From Novosphingobium sp. PhB57 (GTDB lineage: Bacteria; Pseudomonadota; Alphaproteobacteria; Sphingomonadales; Sphingomonadaceae): 64,000 nt of DNA. Shown here piece after piece: positions 32,099 to 40,972 of the stretch. Numbering within the stretch: the stretch's first letter is position 1; the number at the start of each line of letters is the position of its first letter. The DNA is taken from positions 94,555 to 158,554 of the forward strand of contig NZ_SMBO01000007.1 in assembly GCF_004342985.1 (NCBI RefSeq), given 5' to 3'. A model generated the notes under the pieces. It was not told the origin of the DNA and did not search any database. It saw nothing but the letters and a program-made list of their open reading frames with translations. Position numbers and translations under genes: made by a program.

Positions 32099-33013
32099 AT
32101 GCAGGACCATTATCCCACCCGCTGCGCTGCGCAGCCGCAGCTCTTTCCCCGCGACGAACCCGTCGCGCGCCGCGAATGGCAGCCCGGCGCGCCGCTCAGC
32201 GCCGAGCAGATCGCCCAGTTCGACCGTGACGGCTATCTGGTGCTGGAGGACGTGTTTTCCGAGGCCGAAATGGCCGCGCTCCAGGCCGAAACCGGCCGCC
32301 TCCTGGGCAACCCGGCGGGCCTGAAGGACGAAACCGTCATCGCCGAGCCCGGCAGCCGCGAGATCCGCTCGATCTTCGAGATCCACGAGCAGAGCGAGAC
32401 CATGGGCCGCCTGGCCGCCGACGCGCGGCTGGCCGGCGTCGCCAGCTACCTGCTGGACGACGAGGTCTACATCCATCAGTCGCGGCTGAACTACAAGCCG
32501 GGGTTCAAGGGCAAGGAGTTCTACTGGCACTCCGACTTCGAGACCTGGCACGCCGAGGACGGTATGCCGCGCATGCGCGCGCTGTCGATGTCGGTGCTGC
32601 TGGCGGAAAACACGCCTCACAACGGCCCGCTGATGGTCATGCCCGGATCGCAGCACGTCTTCATCGCCTGCGTGGGCGAGACGCCGGAAGACCACTACCG
32701 CGCGTCGCTGCGCAAGCAGGAATACGGCGTGCCCGATGAAGATACGCTGGCTCAGCTCGCGCACCGCCAGGGCATCGTCTCGCCCACCGGCAAGCCGGGG
32801 ACGGTCATCGTGTTCGACTGCAACACCATGCACGGGTCCAACGGCAACATCACGCCCTTCCCGCGTGCCAATGCCTTCCTGGTCTACAACGCCGTGAGCA
32901 ACCGGCTCGAAGCGCCCTTCGCCGCCGCCACCCCGCGTCCGGACTTCATCGCCGCGCGCGAGGTGAAGACGATCACGCCGGTTTCCGGCATCCTCGAAGG
33001 AGAAGCCGCATGA
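32099..33013 (+). CDS. ectD: Ectoine 5-hydroxylase
   Basis: A 304-residue Fe(II)/2-oxoglutarate dioxygenase that converts ectoine to 5-hydroxyectoine. The family signature is present as YWHSDFETWHAEDGMP, holding the His-x-Asp iron ligands near 142-144. The distal histidine lies in NTMHGSNGN near 243. The start is the ATG at 32099 with GAGGAGGAAGG upstream; a longer frame overlaps ectC. The stop overlaps the ask start (ATGA at 33010). Its presence means the strain can make both ectoine and hydroxyectoine. Confidence 0.96.
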   Translation: MQDHYPTRCAAQPQLFPRDEPVARREWQPGAPLSAEQIAQFDRDGYLVLEDVFSEAEMAALQAETGRLLGNPAGLKDETVIAEPGSREIRSIFEIHEQSETMGRLAADARLAGVASYLLDDEVYIHQSRLNYKPGFKGKEFYWHSDFETWHAEDGMPRMRALSMSVLLAENTPHNGPLMVMPGSQHVFIACVGETPEDHYRASLRKQEYGVPDEDTLAQLAHRQGIVSPTGKPGTVIVFDCNTMHGSNGNITPFPRANAFLVYNAVSNRLEAPFAAATPRPDFIAAREVKTITPVSGILEGEAA

Positions 33014-34485
33014 ACCGGACCCATTCCGTCGAGAAGATCGGCGGCACCTCGATGGCGGCCACCTCCACGGTGTTCGACAACGTGCTGGTCGCCGGCCGCA
33101 AGGGCGCGGACCTCTACAACCGGATCTTCGTGGTCTCGGCCTATGCCGGGATGACCGACCTGCTGCTGGAGCACAAGAAGTCGGGCGAGCCCGGCGTCCA
33201 TGCCCATTTCATCCGCAACGAAGTGCCCGGCGCCTGGCGCTCCGCCCTGGCGGACGTGATGGGCGCGATGTGGGCCCGCAATGCCGAGATGTTCGCGCGC
33301 TCCGCCAGCCGGGAGGAAGCGGATGCCTTCGTGGCCATGCGCATCGCCGCGCTGGAAACCTGCCTGGACGATCTCGACCGCCTGCGCGCGCATGGTCGCT
33401 TCTGCCTGAAGGACCAGATGACCACCGTGCGCGAGATGCTGGCCGGCCTGGGCGAGGCGCATTCGGCGCACTCCACCGCGCTGATGCTGCGCGACCGGGG
33501 CGTGAACGCGGTCTTCGTCGACCTGACGCTCTGGGACCACGCGGACATGCGCAGCCTGGACGAGCGCATCGTCGAGGCCATGGCGCCGATCGACCTTGCC
33601 AAGCAGATGCCCATCGTCACCGGTTATGCGGGCTGCGAGGGCGGCATGGTGCGCTGCTATGCGCGCGGCTATTCGGAAATGACCTTCTCGCGCATCGCCG
33701 TGCTGACGCAGGCGCGCGAGGCGATCATCCACAAGGAGTTCCACCTTTCCAGCGCCGATCCGCGCCTGGTGGGCGAGACGGTGGCGCGCAAGATCGGGCG
33801 CACCAACTACGACGTGGCGGACCAGCTTGCCAACCTGGGCATGGAGGCCATCCACCCGCGGGCCGGGCGGGGCCTGCGCCAGTCCGGCATCCCGCTGCGG
33901 GTGCGCAACACGTTCGACCGGCACGACGGCGGCACGCTGATCTGCGGCGACTACGTTTCCGACCGTCCGCGCGTGGAGATCGTCACCGGGCTGGCCTCGG
34001 TCCAGGCGCTGCAGGTGTTCGAACAGGACATGGTCGGCGAGAAGGGCTACGACGCCGCGATCCTGGAGGCGCTGACCCGCCACGGGGCGTGGATCGTCAG
34101 CAAGAGCTCCAACGCCAACACCATCACGCACTACCTTTCGGGCACCAGCCCGGCGCAGATGGCCGCCATCGTCGCGGACATCGAGGCGCACTGGCCCGGC
34201 GCCGCCGTGACGGTGCAGCCGGTGGCGATGGTCTCGGTGATCGGCAGCGACCTTGCGGAGCCGGGCCTGGTCCCGCGCGCGCTGATGGCGATGGCCGAGG
34301 CCGGGATCGGCATGGCCGCGATGCAGCACCAGATCCGCAATGTCGACGTGCAGTTCATCGTCGCGGTCGAGGCTTTCGACCAGGCGGTGCGGGTGCTGCA
34401 CAAGGCGCTGGTCGAGGGCGGCGCCGCCGCCCCGATGGGCGGAACCCCGGAACCAGCCGGAACCCAGGAACTGGCTGCCGCCTGA
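33010..34485 (+). CDS. ask: Ectoine-linked aspartate kinase
   Basis: A 491-residue aspartokinase of the Ask_Ect class. The N-terminal phosphate-binding motif is VEKIGGTSM (aspartokinases have K-x-G-G-T-S), followed by RIFVVSAYAGMTDLLLEHK. The catalytic domain continues through VTGYAGCEGGMVRCYARGYSEMTFS and the C-terminal half contains the ACT-type regions (SSNANTITHYL, AAMQHQIRNVDVQFIVAVE). A dedicated kinase supplies aspartyl phosphate for ectoine and usually escapes lysine/threonine feedback. It overlaps ectD by 4 nt and ends the core biosynthetic operon. Confidence 0.94.
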   Translation: MNRTHSVEKIGGTSMAATSTVFDNVLVAGRKGADLYNRIFVVSAYAGMTDLLLEHKKSGEPGVHAHFIRNEVPGAWRSALADVMGAMWARNAEMFARSASREEADAFVAMRIAALETCLDDLDRLRAHGRFCLKDQMTTVREMLAGLGEAHSAHSTALMLRDRGVNAVFVDLTLWDHADMRSLDERIVEAMAPIDLAKQMPIVTGYAGCEGGMVRCYARGYSEMTFSRIAVLTQAREAIIHKEFHLSSADPRLVGETVARKIGRTNYDVADQLANLGMEAIHPRAGRGLRQSGIPLRVRNTFDRHDGGTLICGDYVSDRPRVEIVTGLASVQALQVFEQDMVGEKGYDAAILEALTRHGAWIVSKSSNANTITHYLSGTSPAQMAAIVADIEAHWPGAAVTVQPVAMVSVIGSDLAEPGLVPRALMAMAEAGIGMAAMQHQIRNVDVQFIVAVEAFDQAVRVLHKALVEGGAAAPMGGTPEPAGTQELAAA

Positions 34486-34499
34486 TCGCTTGATTGATC

Positions 34500-35735
34500 A
34501 TGCTGAAAGCCATCCTCCCCGTGCGCAGCTTGCTGCTCGCCATCTTCGTGCTGATGGCGGGCGGCGGCTTCATGAACACGCTCGTCAGCGTGCGCCTGGA
34601 GCGCGGGGGGTCTGGCACCCTGGCGATCGGCCTGGTCGGCACCGCCTATTTCGCAGGGCTGGTCGCAGGCTCCATGCGCGCGCCGTCGCTGCTGCGCCGC
34701 ATCGGCCACATTCGCGCCTTCGCCGCTTTCGTGGCCGTGCTGAGCGCCAGCACGCTGGCTTATGCCATCCACCGCGACGTGCCGTTCTGGGGCCTGCTGC
34801 GCTTCACGGACGGAATCTGCCTGGCAGGCATCTACGTCTGCCTGGAAAGCTGGCTGAACGAACGGGCCGAGGGCGCCGGGCGCGGCAGCGTGCTGGCCGG
34901 CTACATGATCGCACTCTATGGCGGGCAGGCGATCGGGCAGTTCACGCTCAACCTCGGCGGCGCGGCATCGACGATGCCGCTGATGGTGGGATCGATCCTG
35001 ATCTCGCTCGCCGCCGTGCCCGTGGTGCTGACCCGCATCGCCGCACCCGCACCGGGGGAAGCCTCCTCGCTCTCGTTCCGCGAACTCTACGCGGTCTCGC
35101 CGCTGGGGATCGTCGGCGCTTTCCTGACCGGGATCATGCTCGGCGCCTTCTACGCGATGGGCGCGGTCTATGCCCGGCGCTCGGGGCTGGACCTTTCCGC
35201 GACCGCGCTGTTCATGAGCGTTGTCATCATGGGCGGCGTGGCGCTGCAATGGCCACTGGGCCGCCTGTCCGACCGGATGGACCGGCGCATGGTGATCGTC
35301 ATGGCCTTCGCCGGCACGCTGGCCGCCAGCCTGGCCATCGCCCTGACCGAGGGCAACCTGCCGCTGCTGACGTTCGGCGCGCTGTGGGGCGGCCTCAGCT
35401 TCGCGCTCTATCCGCTCTGCGTCGCCCATACCAACGACCACCTCTCGGCCGAGCAGCGCGTCGCCGCCAGCGGCGGGCTGGTGCTGCTCTATTCGCTGGG
35501 CGCCGCCATCGGCCCCTCGCTGGGGGCGCTGGCCATGACCCTGCTGGGAACGGCCGGGCTGTTCCTCTTCGTTGCCGCCTGCGCCGGCGCCGCGCTGGCA
35601 TTCGGCCTGTGGCGACAGGTCCGCTCCGAGCCGGTCCCCGGCCATCTCCAGGAAACCTACGTCGTGCTGCCGCGCACCACGCCCATGTCCGCCGCGCTCG
35701 ACCCGGTGGCCTCGGACGAAAGCACTCTTGAATGA
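34500..35735 (+). CDS. MFS transporter, YcaD-like
   Basis: A 411-residue inner-membrane major-facilitator protein with about twelve helices. ICLAGIYVCLESWLNERAEGAGRGSVLAGY resembles the YcaD-like branch, and WPLGRLSDRMDRRMVIV is the MFS loop between helices 8 and 9. I place the start at the ATG at 34500; an in-frame TTG at 34494 is just before it. It begins 14 nt after ask and overlaps the next transporter by 4 nt, so it is probably co-transcribed with ectoine synthesis. Import or export of ectoines is a reasonable guess, but nothing in the sequence fixes the substrate. Confidence 0.86.
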   Translation: MLKAILPVRSLLLAIFVLMAGGGFMNTLVSVRLERGGSGTLAIGLVGTAYFAGLVAGSMRAPSLLRRIGHIRAFAAFVAVLSASTLAYAIHRDVPFWGLLRFTDGICLAGIYVCLESWLNERAEGAGRGSVLAGYMIALYGGQAIGQFTLNLGGAASTMPLMVGSILISLAAVPVVLTRIAAPAPGEASSLSFRELYAVSPLGIVGAFLTGIMLGAFYAMGAVYARRSGLDLSATALFMSVVIMGGVALQWPLGRLSDRMDRRMVIVMAFAGTLAASLAIALTEGNLPLLTFGALWGGLSFALYPLCVAHTNDHLSAEQRVAASGGLVLLYSLGAAIGPSLGALAMTLLGTAGLFLFVAACAGAALAFGLWRQVRSEPVPGHLQETYVVLPRTTPMSAALDPVASDESTLE

Positions 35736-37015
35736 CCGACCAGACTTCGCCGGCCGTACTGCACCGCGCCATCGCCGCATCCGCGATCGGCAATGCCACC
35801 GAGTGGTTCGACTATGGCATCTATGCCTATGGCGTCAGCTATATCTCCGCCGCGCTGTTCCCCGGCGAGGCCGCCGAAGCGACGCTTTTCGCGCTGGCGA
35901 CATTCGCGATCTCGTTCCTGGTGCGGCCGCTGGGCGGCTTCTTCTGGGGTCCGCTGGGCGACCGCTACGGCCGCAAGGCGGTGCTGGGCATCACCATCGT
36001 GATGATGGCGGCGGCCACGGTGGGCGTCGGCCTCATCCCCTCCTACGCGGCGATCGGCCTCTGGGCACCGGCGCTGCTGGTGGTGCTGCGCATGGTGCAG
36101 GGCTTTTCGACCGGCGGCGAATACGGCGGCGCGGCGATCTTCATGGCCGAGTATGCGCCCGACCGGAAGCGCGGCTTCTATGGCAGCTTCCTGGAAGTCG
36201 GCACGCTGGCGGGCTTCTGCGGCGGCGCCCTGCTGATGCTGGGCTTCTCGCTGCTGCTGGGCGATGCCGCCATGCGCGACTGGGCCTGGCGCCTGCCGTT
36301 CCTGCTGGCCGGGCCGCTGGGTTTCGTAGGCGTCTACTTGCGGGCACGCATGGAAGAGACGCCGCTGTTCCGCGAAGTGGAAGAGAGCGGCCAGAACGCA
36401 TCCGCCACGCCGCTGCGCGACCTGATGCGCCGCCACCGCCGCCCGCTGCTGGCGATGAGCGGGCTGGTGATCGCGCTCAACGTGGTGAACTACACCCTGC
36501 TCAGCTATATGCCGACATATCTGGAGCGCCGGCTGGGCCTTTCGACCGACGCCGCGCTGGCCGTGCCCATCGCCGGCATGCTGTTCATGATGGTGCTGCT
36601 TCCCTTCGCGGGCGCCCTGTCGGACCGAGTGGGGCGCAAGCCGATGTGGATGGCCTCGCTGATCGGGCTGATGCTGGCGGTGGTGCCGCTCTATCACTTC
36701 ATGGATACCGGCCTTGCCAGCGCGGTGATCGGCTATGCCCTGCTGGGGCTGCTCTACGTGCCGCAACTGGCGACGATTTCGGCGACGTTCCCCGCCTTCT
36801 TCCCCACCCCGGTGCGCTTTGCCGGTTTCGCCATCGCCTACAACCTCTCGACCTCGCTGTTCGGCGGCACCGCTCCGGCGGCGAACGCCTGGCTGATCGA
36901 CCGGACCGGCGATCCGCTCACCCCCGCCTACGTGATGATCGCCGCCTGTCTCGTCGGGCTGGTGGCGCTGCATTATACCGAGGAAACCGCCGGCAAGCCG
37001 CTGCGCGCCGTCTGA
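35732..37015 (+). CDS. ProP-type MFS symporter (metabolite/osmolyte:H+)
   Basis: A 427-residue MFS transporter of the metabolite:H+ symporter family that includes the proline/betaine importer ProP. Typical motifs are IGNATEWFDYGIYAYG in helix 1, RPLGGFFWGPLGDRYGRKAVL between helices 2 and 3, and RMVQGFSTGGEYGGAAIFMAEYAP. It lacks the long C-terminal coiled coil of E. coli ProP, so osmosensing by that route is not evident. The start overlaps the previous stop (ATGA at 35732). Its position after the ectoine genes suggests osmolyte uptake; related proteins also carry dicarboxylates or shikimate. Confidence 0.87.
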   Translation: MTDQTSPAVLHRAIAASAIGNATEWFDYGIYAYGVSYISAALFPGEAAEATLFALATFAISFLVRPLGGFFWGPLGDRYGRKAVLGITIVMMAAATVGVGLIPSYAAIGLWAPALLVVLRMVQGFSTGGEYGGAAIFMAEYAPDRKRGFYGSFLEVGTLAGFCGGALLMLGFSLLLGDAAMRDWAWRLPFLLAGPLGFVGVYLRARMEETPLFREVEESGQNASATPLRDLMRRHRRPLLAMSGLVIALNVVNYTLLSYMPTYLERRLGLSTDAALAVPIAGMLFMMVLLPFAGALSDRVGRKPMWMASLIGLMLAVVPLYHFMDTGLASAVIGYALLGLLYVPQLATISATFPAFFPTPVRFAGFAIAYNLSTSLFGGTAPAANAWLIDRTGDPLTPAYVMIAACLVGLVALHYTEETAGKPLRAV

Positions 37016-37036
37016 CTGCCTAACCGAGGATTCCCT

Positions 37037-38359
37037 TTGAAAACCGATGCTTTCGCCGCCCTGGCTGCCCCCGGAGCAAACGGGCCCTGGGCCATGGCGC
37101 CCTGGGCCTCCGAGCCCTGGATGCACACCGGAATCGCCCTGCTGCTCCTGGCCGCCGCCGCCTGGCTGGCCAACTGGATCGCCAAGCGCATCGTCCTGAG
37201 CGGCATGATGCGCCTGCTGCGGCGCACGCCCTTCGATGTCGAGGCGGGGCATATCGGCGCCATCGTCGCGCGCCTGTCGAACATCTTGCCCGCCGTGATC
37301 GTGCAGGGCGGGATCGGCGCGGTGCCCGGCCTGCCGCCCGCGCTGGTCGGCTTCGTGCACAGCCTTTGCGCGGCCGTGGTGATTCTGACGCTCGCCCTGG
37401 CCCTGTCCGGCGCGCTGACCCTGGCCAACGACGTGTACCAACGCCGCCCGGAAGCCGGGCACCGGCCGATCAAGGGCTATGTCCAGGTGGCCAAGCTGCT
37501 GGTCTACGGCGCCGCCGCGATCCTGGTGCTGGCCGCGCTGATGGACCAGTCTCCGCTGCTGCTGCTGTCCGGGCTGGGCGCCATGGCGGCCGTGTTGCTG
37601 CTGGTGTTCAAGGACACCATCCTCTCGCTGGTCGCATCGGTGCAGATCACCTCCAACGACATGGTCCGCGTGGGCGACTGGATCGAGATGCCCAAGCTCG
37701 ACGCCAATGGCGACGTGATCGACATCGCGCTGCACACGGTGAAGATCCAGAACTTCGACAAGACCATCACCACCGTGCCGACTCACCGGCTCATCACCGA
37801 GAGCTTCCGCAACTGGCGCGGCATGTCGGAATCGGGCGGGCGGCGCATCATGCGCTCGCTGATGATCGACCAGAACAGCGTGCGCTTCCTGACGGCCGGG
37901 GAACTGGAGGCGCTTTCGCGCTTCACCCTGCTGCGCCAGTACCTGGCGGAGCGCCGCGGCGAAGTGAACCGCTGGAACCAGGACCACGCGCAAGGCGAGA
38001 TCCTGGACATGCGCCGCCTGACCAATATCGGCACTTTCCGCGCCTATGTGCACGCCTACCTGACCGCGCACCCGGACATCGCGAAAGACAAGACCCTGCT
38101 GGTGCGCCAGCTCGAACCCGGCGAATACGGCCTGCCGCTGCAGATCTACGCTTTCGCCTCCACTACGGCCTGGGCCCAGTACGAAAGCATCCAGGCCGAT
38201 ATTCTCGACCACCTGATCGCGATCATCCCGGAGTTCGACCTCCGCGTTTTCCAGCGGCCCACCGGCCTCGACCTGTCAGGCGCGGTCGCGCGGTCGGCAT
38301 CCTCGCCGGACGCCGTCCTGCCCCCCGCTCCCTCCCTTCCCGTTCAGGACCCTGCGTGA
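37037..38359 (+). CDS. MscS-family mechanosensitive channel, YbdG-like
   Basis: A 440-residue protein with an N-terminal set of hydrophobic segments and a central MscS domain. The pore-lining and beta-domain region reads LSGLGAMAAVLLLVFKDTILSLVASVQI, followed by VRVGDWIEMPKLDANGDVIDIALHTVKIQNFDKTITTVPTH, typical of the YbdG/YnaI-like miniconductance branch. The start is a TTG at 37037 with GAGGA 6 nt upstream. It lies 21 nt after the ProP-like gene. Such channels release solutes on sudden dilution, so an emergency valve is encoded directly behind osmolyte synthesis and uptake genes. Confidence 0.9.
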   Translation: MKTDAFAALAAPGANGPWAMAPWASEPWMHTGIALLLLAAAAWLANWIAKRIVLSGMMRLLRRTPFDVEAGHIGAIVARLSNILPAVIVQGGIGAVPGLPPALVGFVHSLCAAVVILTLALALSGALTLANDVYQRRPEAGHRPIKGYVQVAKLLVYGAAAILVLAALMDQSPLLLLSGLGAMAAVLLLVFKDTILSLVASVQITSNDMVRVGDWIEMPKLDANGDVIDIALHTVKIQNFDKTITTVPTHRLITESFRNWRGMSESGGRRIMRSLMIDQNSVRFLTAGELEALSRFTLLRQYLAERRGEVNRWNQDHAQGEILDMRRLTNIGTFRAYVHAYLTAHPDIAKDKTLLVRQLEPGEYGLPLQIYAFASTTAWAQYESIQADILDHLIAIIPEFDLRVFQRPTGLDLSGAVARSASSPDAVLPPAPSLPVQDPA

Positions 38360-38360
38360 C

Positions 38361-39254
38361 ATGAAGGCCGCCTTATCCATGCCTGCCGCCCGCCGCCTTT
38401 CCGCAGTCTCCGCCGTGGCGGCCGCTGCCCTGCTTGCCCTGACGCCCCCACCCGCCGCCGCGCAGGCAGGACTCTCTGCTGCGCAGGCGGGGCCAACCGA
38501 TGCCGACGTGGTCTCGCTCGCGAAACGGGCGGATATGGTCGTCAGGGCGCAAGTCGCCGGCGTGACGCGCGTGACCACCGCAAGCCAGCGCATCCCCGCG
38601 CCCGGCCATGCCCGCTATTATGTCGAGGCCACAACCGGCGCGCTGCTGTTCGGCGCCGCGCCGATCGGCGGATCGCTGCGCTATCTGGTGGACCTGCCCC
38701 AAGACGGCCCCGCGAACGGCGTCATGACCGGAATGGGACCGGCGGAACTGCCCGGCCGCGATGTCATCCTGTTCGCCTCCCCGGTGCCGGGCCGCCCCGA
38801 GGACCTGAAACTGATCGCCCCCACCGCCCAGATCCTCTGGACCCCGGACGAGGAAGTGCGCCTGCGCGCCGTCCTGCGCAGCCGGGTCGCCCGCAATGCG
38901 CCCAGCAATGTCACGCGGGTGCGGGAAATGCTCTACGTGCCCGGCAACCTCGCCGGGCAGGGACGCACGCAGATCTTCCTCGATACCGAGGGCGGGCGCA
39001 GCGCCTCGATCACGGTCCGCCATGAACCGGGCCAGGCGCCCGCCTGGGGCGTCTCGTTCTCCGCGGTGGTGGCGACGGCGGGCCGCCCACCCGCGCGCGG
39101 CACGCTGGAATGGTACAGCCTGGCCTGCTTCCTGCCGCCCGCCCCGGCCGAACGCGCCAATATTTCCGCCACCTACGAGGGCAAGATGCAGGCCCTCACC
39201 GATTACCGCATGGTGATCGCCGCACTGGGCAGCTGCCCGCGCACCATGTCCTGA
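38361..39254 (+). CDS. Exported protein of unknown function
   Basis: A 297-residue protein I do not recognise. It has a clear signal peptide (basic MPAARRLS, alanine-rich hydrophobic core, cleavage after AAAQA). The mature part starts with GPTDADVVSLAKRADMVVRAQVAGV and contains ARYYVEATTGALLFG, PGRDVILFASPVPGRPEDLKL and FLDTEGGRSASITVRHEPG. It looks like a soluble periplasmic beta-rich domain, with two cysteines near the end that may pair. The start is one base after the channel stop, so it is probably co-expressed with it. No catalytic motif is obvious. Confidence 0.75.
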   Translation: MKAALSMPAARRLSAVSAVAAAALLALTPPPAAAQAGLSAAQAGPTDADVVSLAKRADMVVRAQVAGVTRVTTASQRIPAPGHARYYVEATTGALLFGAAPIGGSLRYLVDLPQDGPANGVMTGMGPAELPGRDVILFASPVPGRPEDLKLIAPTAQILWTPDEEVRLRAVLRSRVARNAPSNVTRVREMLYVPGNLAGQGRTQIFLDTEGGRSASITVRHEPGQAPAWGVSFSAVVATAGRPPARGTLEWYSLACFLPPAPAERANISATYEGKMQALTDYRMVIAALGSCPRTMS

Positions 39255-39376
39255 GCGCCGGCTTGCGCGGAACGGCGAGAGGGCCGATTTCGTGCCGGGC
39301 GGAAACCGAAGGGCGCGCGGTGGGTTGTTGCCGGACCGCGGATCGGGCCGGACTGCAGACAAGGAGGTAACGGGGG

Positions 39377-40972
39377 TTGGAACAGGCAGCAGGGGCGGAA
39401 AGCCCAAACAGCGCCATGCAGGACCGGTTCGAGCAGATCGCGCTCTATCGCTGGTGGCGGCGATCGGTCGTCGGGCGGGTCGATCACGAGAGCGTGATGG
39501 CGCGCATCACCGAGGATTCCGGGTGGTCGCCGCGCTATGCCTTCATGGTGATGATGTCCGCGGGCATCGCCGTGCTCGGCCTGCTGCTCTCGTCGCCGGC
39601 CGTGGTCATCGGCGCCATGCTGATCTCGCCGCTGATGAGCCCGATCCTGGGGCTGGGCTTCAGCCTGGCGCTGTTCGATTTCTCCGAGATGCGCCGCTCG
39701 CTTACCGCCCTGGCGGTGGGCGCAGTGGCGGCGGTGATCTTCACCGCGCTGATCGTGGCCCTCTCCCCGCTGCAGGCGCCGACCAGCGAGATCATCGCCC
39801 GCACCCGGCCCAACCTGTTCGACCTGGCGGTGGCGCTGTTCGCGGCCCTGGCGGGGACTTTCGCGATCATCCGCGGGCGCGGCGACACGATCGTCGGCGT
39901 CGCCATCGCCACGGCCCTGATGCCACCGCTCGCAGTGGTCGGCTTCGGTCTGGCGACATGGAACATGCCCGTGCTGGGCGGCGCTTTCGCCCTGTTCGTC
40001 ACCAACTTCGTGACCATCGCCCTCTCCGCCACGGCCATGGCGCGCTTCTACGGGTTCGGCCACCATCTCACCAGCCAGCAGAGCTGGACGCAGACGTTCG
40101 TCCTGCTGTTCGTCTTCGTCGCCATGGCCATTCCGCTGGGCATTTCGCTCAAGCAGATCGCCGGGGAAGCAGTCACCGTCAACCAGACGCGCTCCTTCCT
40201 GTCCGAGCGTTTCGGCGCCGACGCGCGGGTGACCCAGCTTGACATCGACTTCGATGCCGATCCCGTGGTGGTGCGCGCCGTGGTCATCACCCCGCGCGGG
40301 CGGATGCAGCGCACGGCGGCCCTGCAGGAAGACCTCACCAGCCGCCTGGGCAAGCCGCTGCGCCTGCGGCTGGACCAGGTGGTGCTCGAACCCGGCGCCG
40401 GCGCCATCGAGGCCCAGCGCGAGGAAATCCGCCAGGCGGGCGACGCCGCCGCCATCGAGACCCAGCGCATCGCCGCGCTCTCGCAGATGCTGGCCCTGAC
40501 CGCCGGGACCACGGCGGACGGCGTCACCGTGGACCGCGACCATCACCGCGCCATGGCCGATGCCGTGCCGCTGCCGGGCGCCTCGCTGGCCACCTACCGG
40601 GTGCTGGAGCAACGCGCCGCGGCGCAGGCGGACGGCTGGGACGTGGTGCTGACCCCGCCGCAGATGGCCACGCCGATGATCGCCTTCACCGGCAGCGCGG
40701 ACACGCTCGATGCCCCCGCGCGGGAAGCGGTGCTGGTCAGTGCCTGGGCCGCGCGGCGCTGGAACGTGCGCAGCCTGGGCGTTCCCGGACTGCCCCCGGC
40801 ATCATCGGAGCAAGCCGCGGAGGAGGCGCCGGAGAAGCCCACGCTCGTCCAGCGGCGCGCGCTGGCGGTGGCTGCGCTGCTCCGCGAGAACGGCATAGCG
40901 CCTCTCCCGGCCCCGGCCGCGGGCAGCCGTTTCGCTCTGCGCCGCATCGATGAGGGCGAGGCCCAGCCTTGA
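39377..40972 (+). CDS. DUF389-family membrane protein
   Basis: A 531-residue protein whose N-terminal half holds the DUF389 core: VMMSAGIAVLGLLLSSPAVVIGAMLISPLMSPILGLGFSL, RTRPNLFDLAVALFAALAGTFA and IATALMPPLAVVGFG. About six or seven membrane helices end near residue 260, followed by a soluble C-terminal domain rich in charged residues. The start is a TTG at 39377 with a near-perfect AAGGAGGT 8 nt upstream. The function of the family is not established. The stop overlaps the SLC13-like gene (TTGA), so the two are translationally coupled and may work together. Confidence 0.85.
   Translation: MEQAAGAESPNSAMQDRFEQIALYRWWRRSVVGRVDHESVMARITEDSGWSPRYAFMVMMSAGIAVLGLLLSSPAVVIGAMLISPLMSPILGLGFSLALFDFSEMRRSLTALAVGAVAAVIFTALIVALSPLQAPTSEIIARTRPNLFDLAVALFAALAGTFAIIRGRGDTIVGVAIATALMPPLAVVGFGLATWNMPVLGGAFALFVTNFVTIALSATAMARFYGFGHHLTSQQSWTQTFVLLFVFVAMAIPLGISLKQIAGEAVTVNQTRSFLSERFGADARVTQLDIDFDADPVVVRAVVITPRGRMQRTAALQEDLTSRLGKPLRLRLDQVVLEPGAGAIEAQREEIRQAGDAAAIETQRIAALSQMLALTAGTTADGVTVDRDHHRAMADAVPLPGASLATYRVLEQRAAAQADGWDVVLTPPQMATPMIAFTGSADTLDAPAREAVLVSAWAARRWNVRSLGVPGLPPASSEQAAEEAPEKPTLVQRRALAVAALLRENGIAPLPAPAAGSRFALRRIDEGEAQP

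Noticed and set aside
35657..38212. An 851-codon minus-strand open frame opposite the ProP-type and MscS-type genes
   Set aside because: The translation is rich in Gln/His/Arg/Gly without motifs, while both opposite genes have clear family signatures and start sites.
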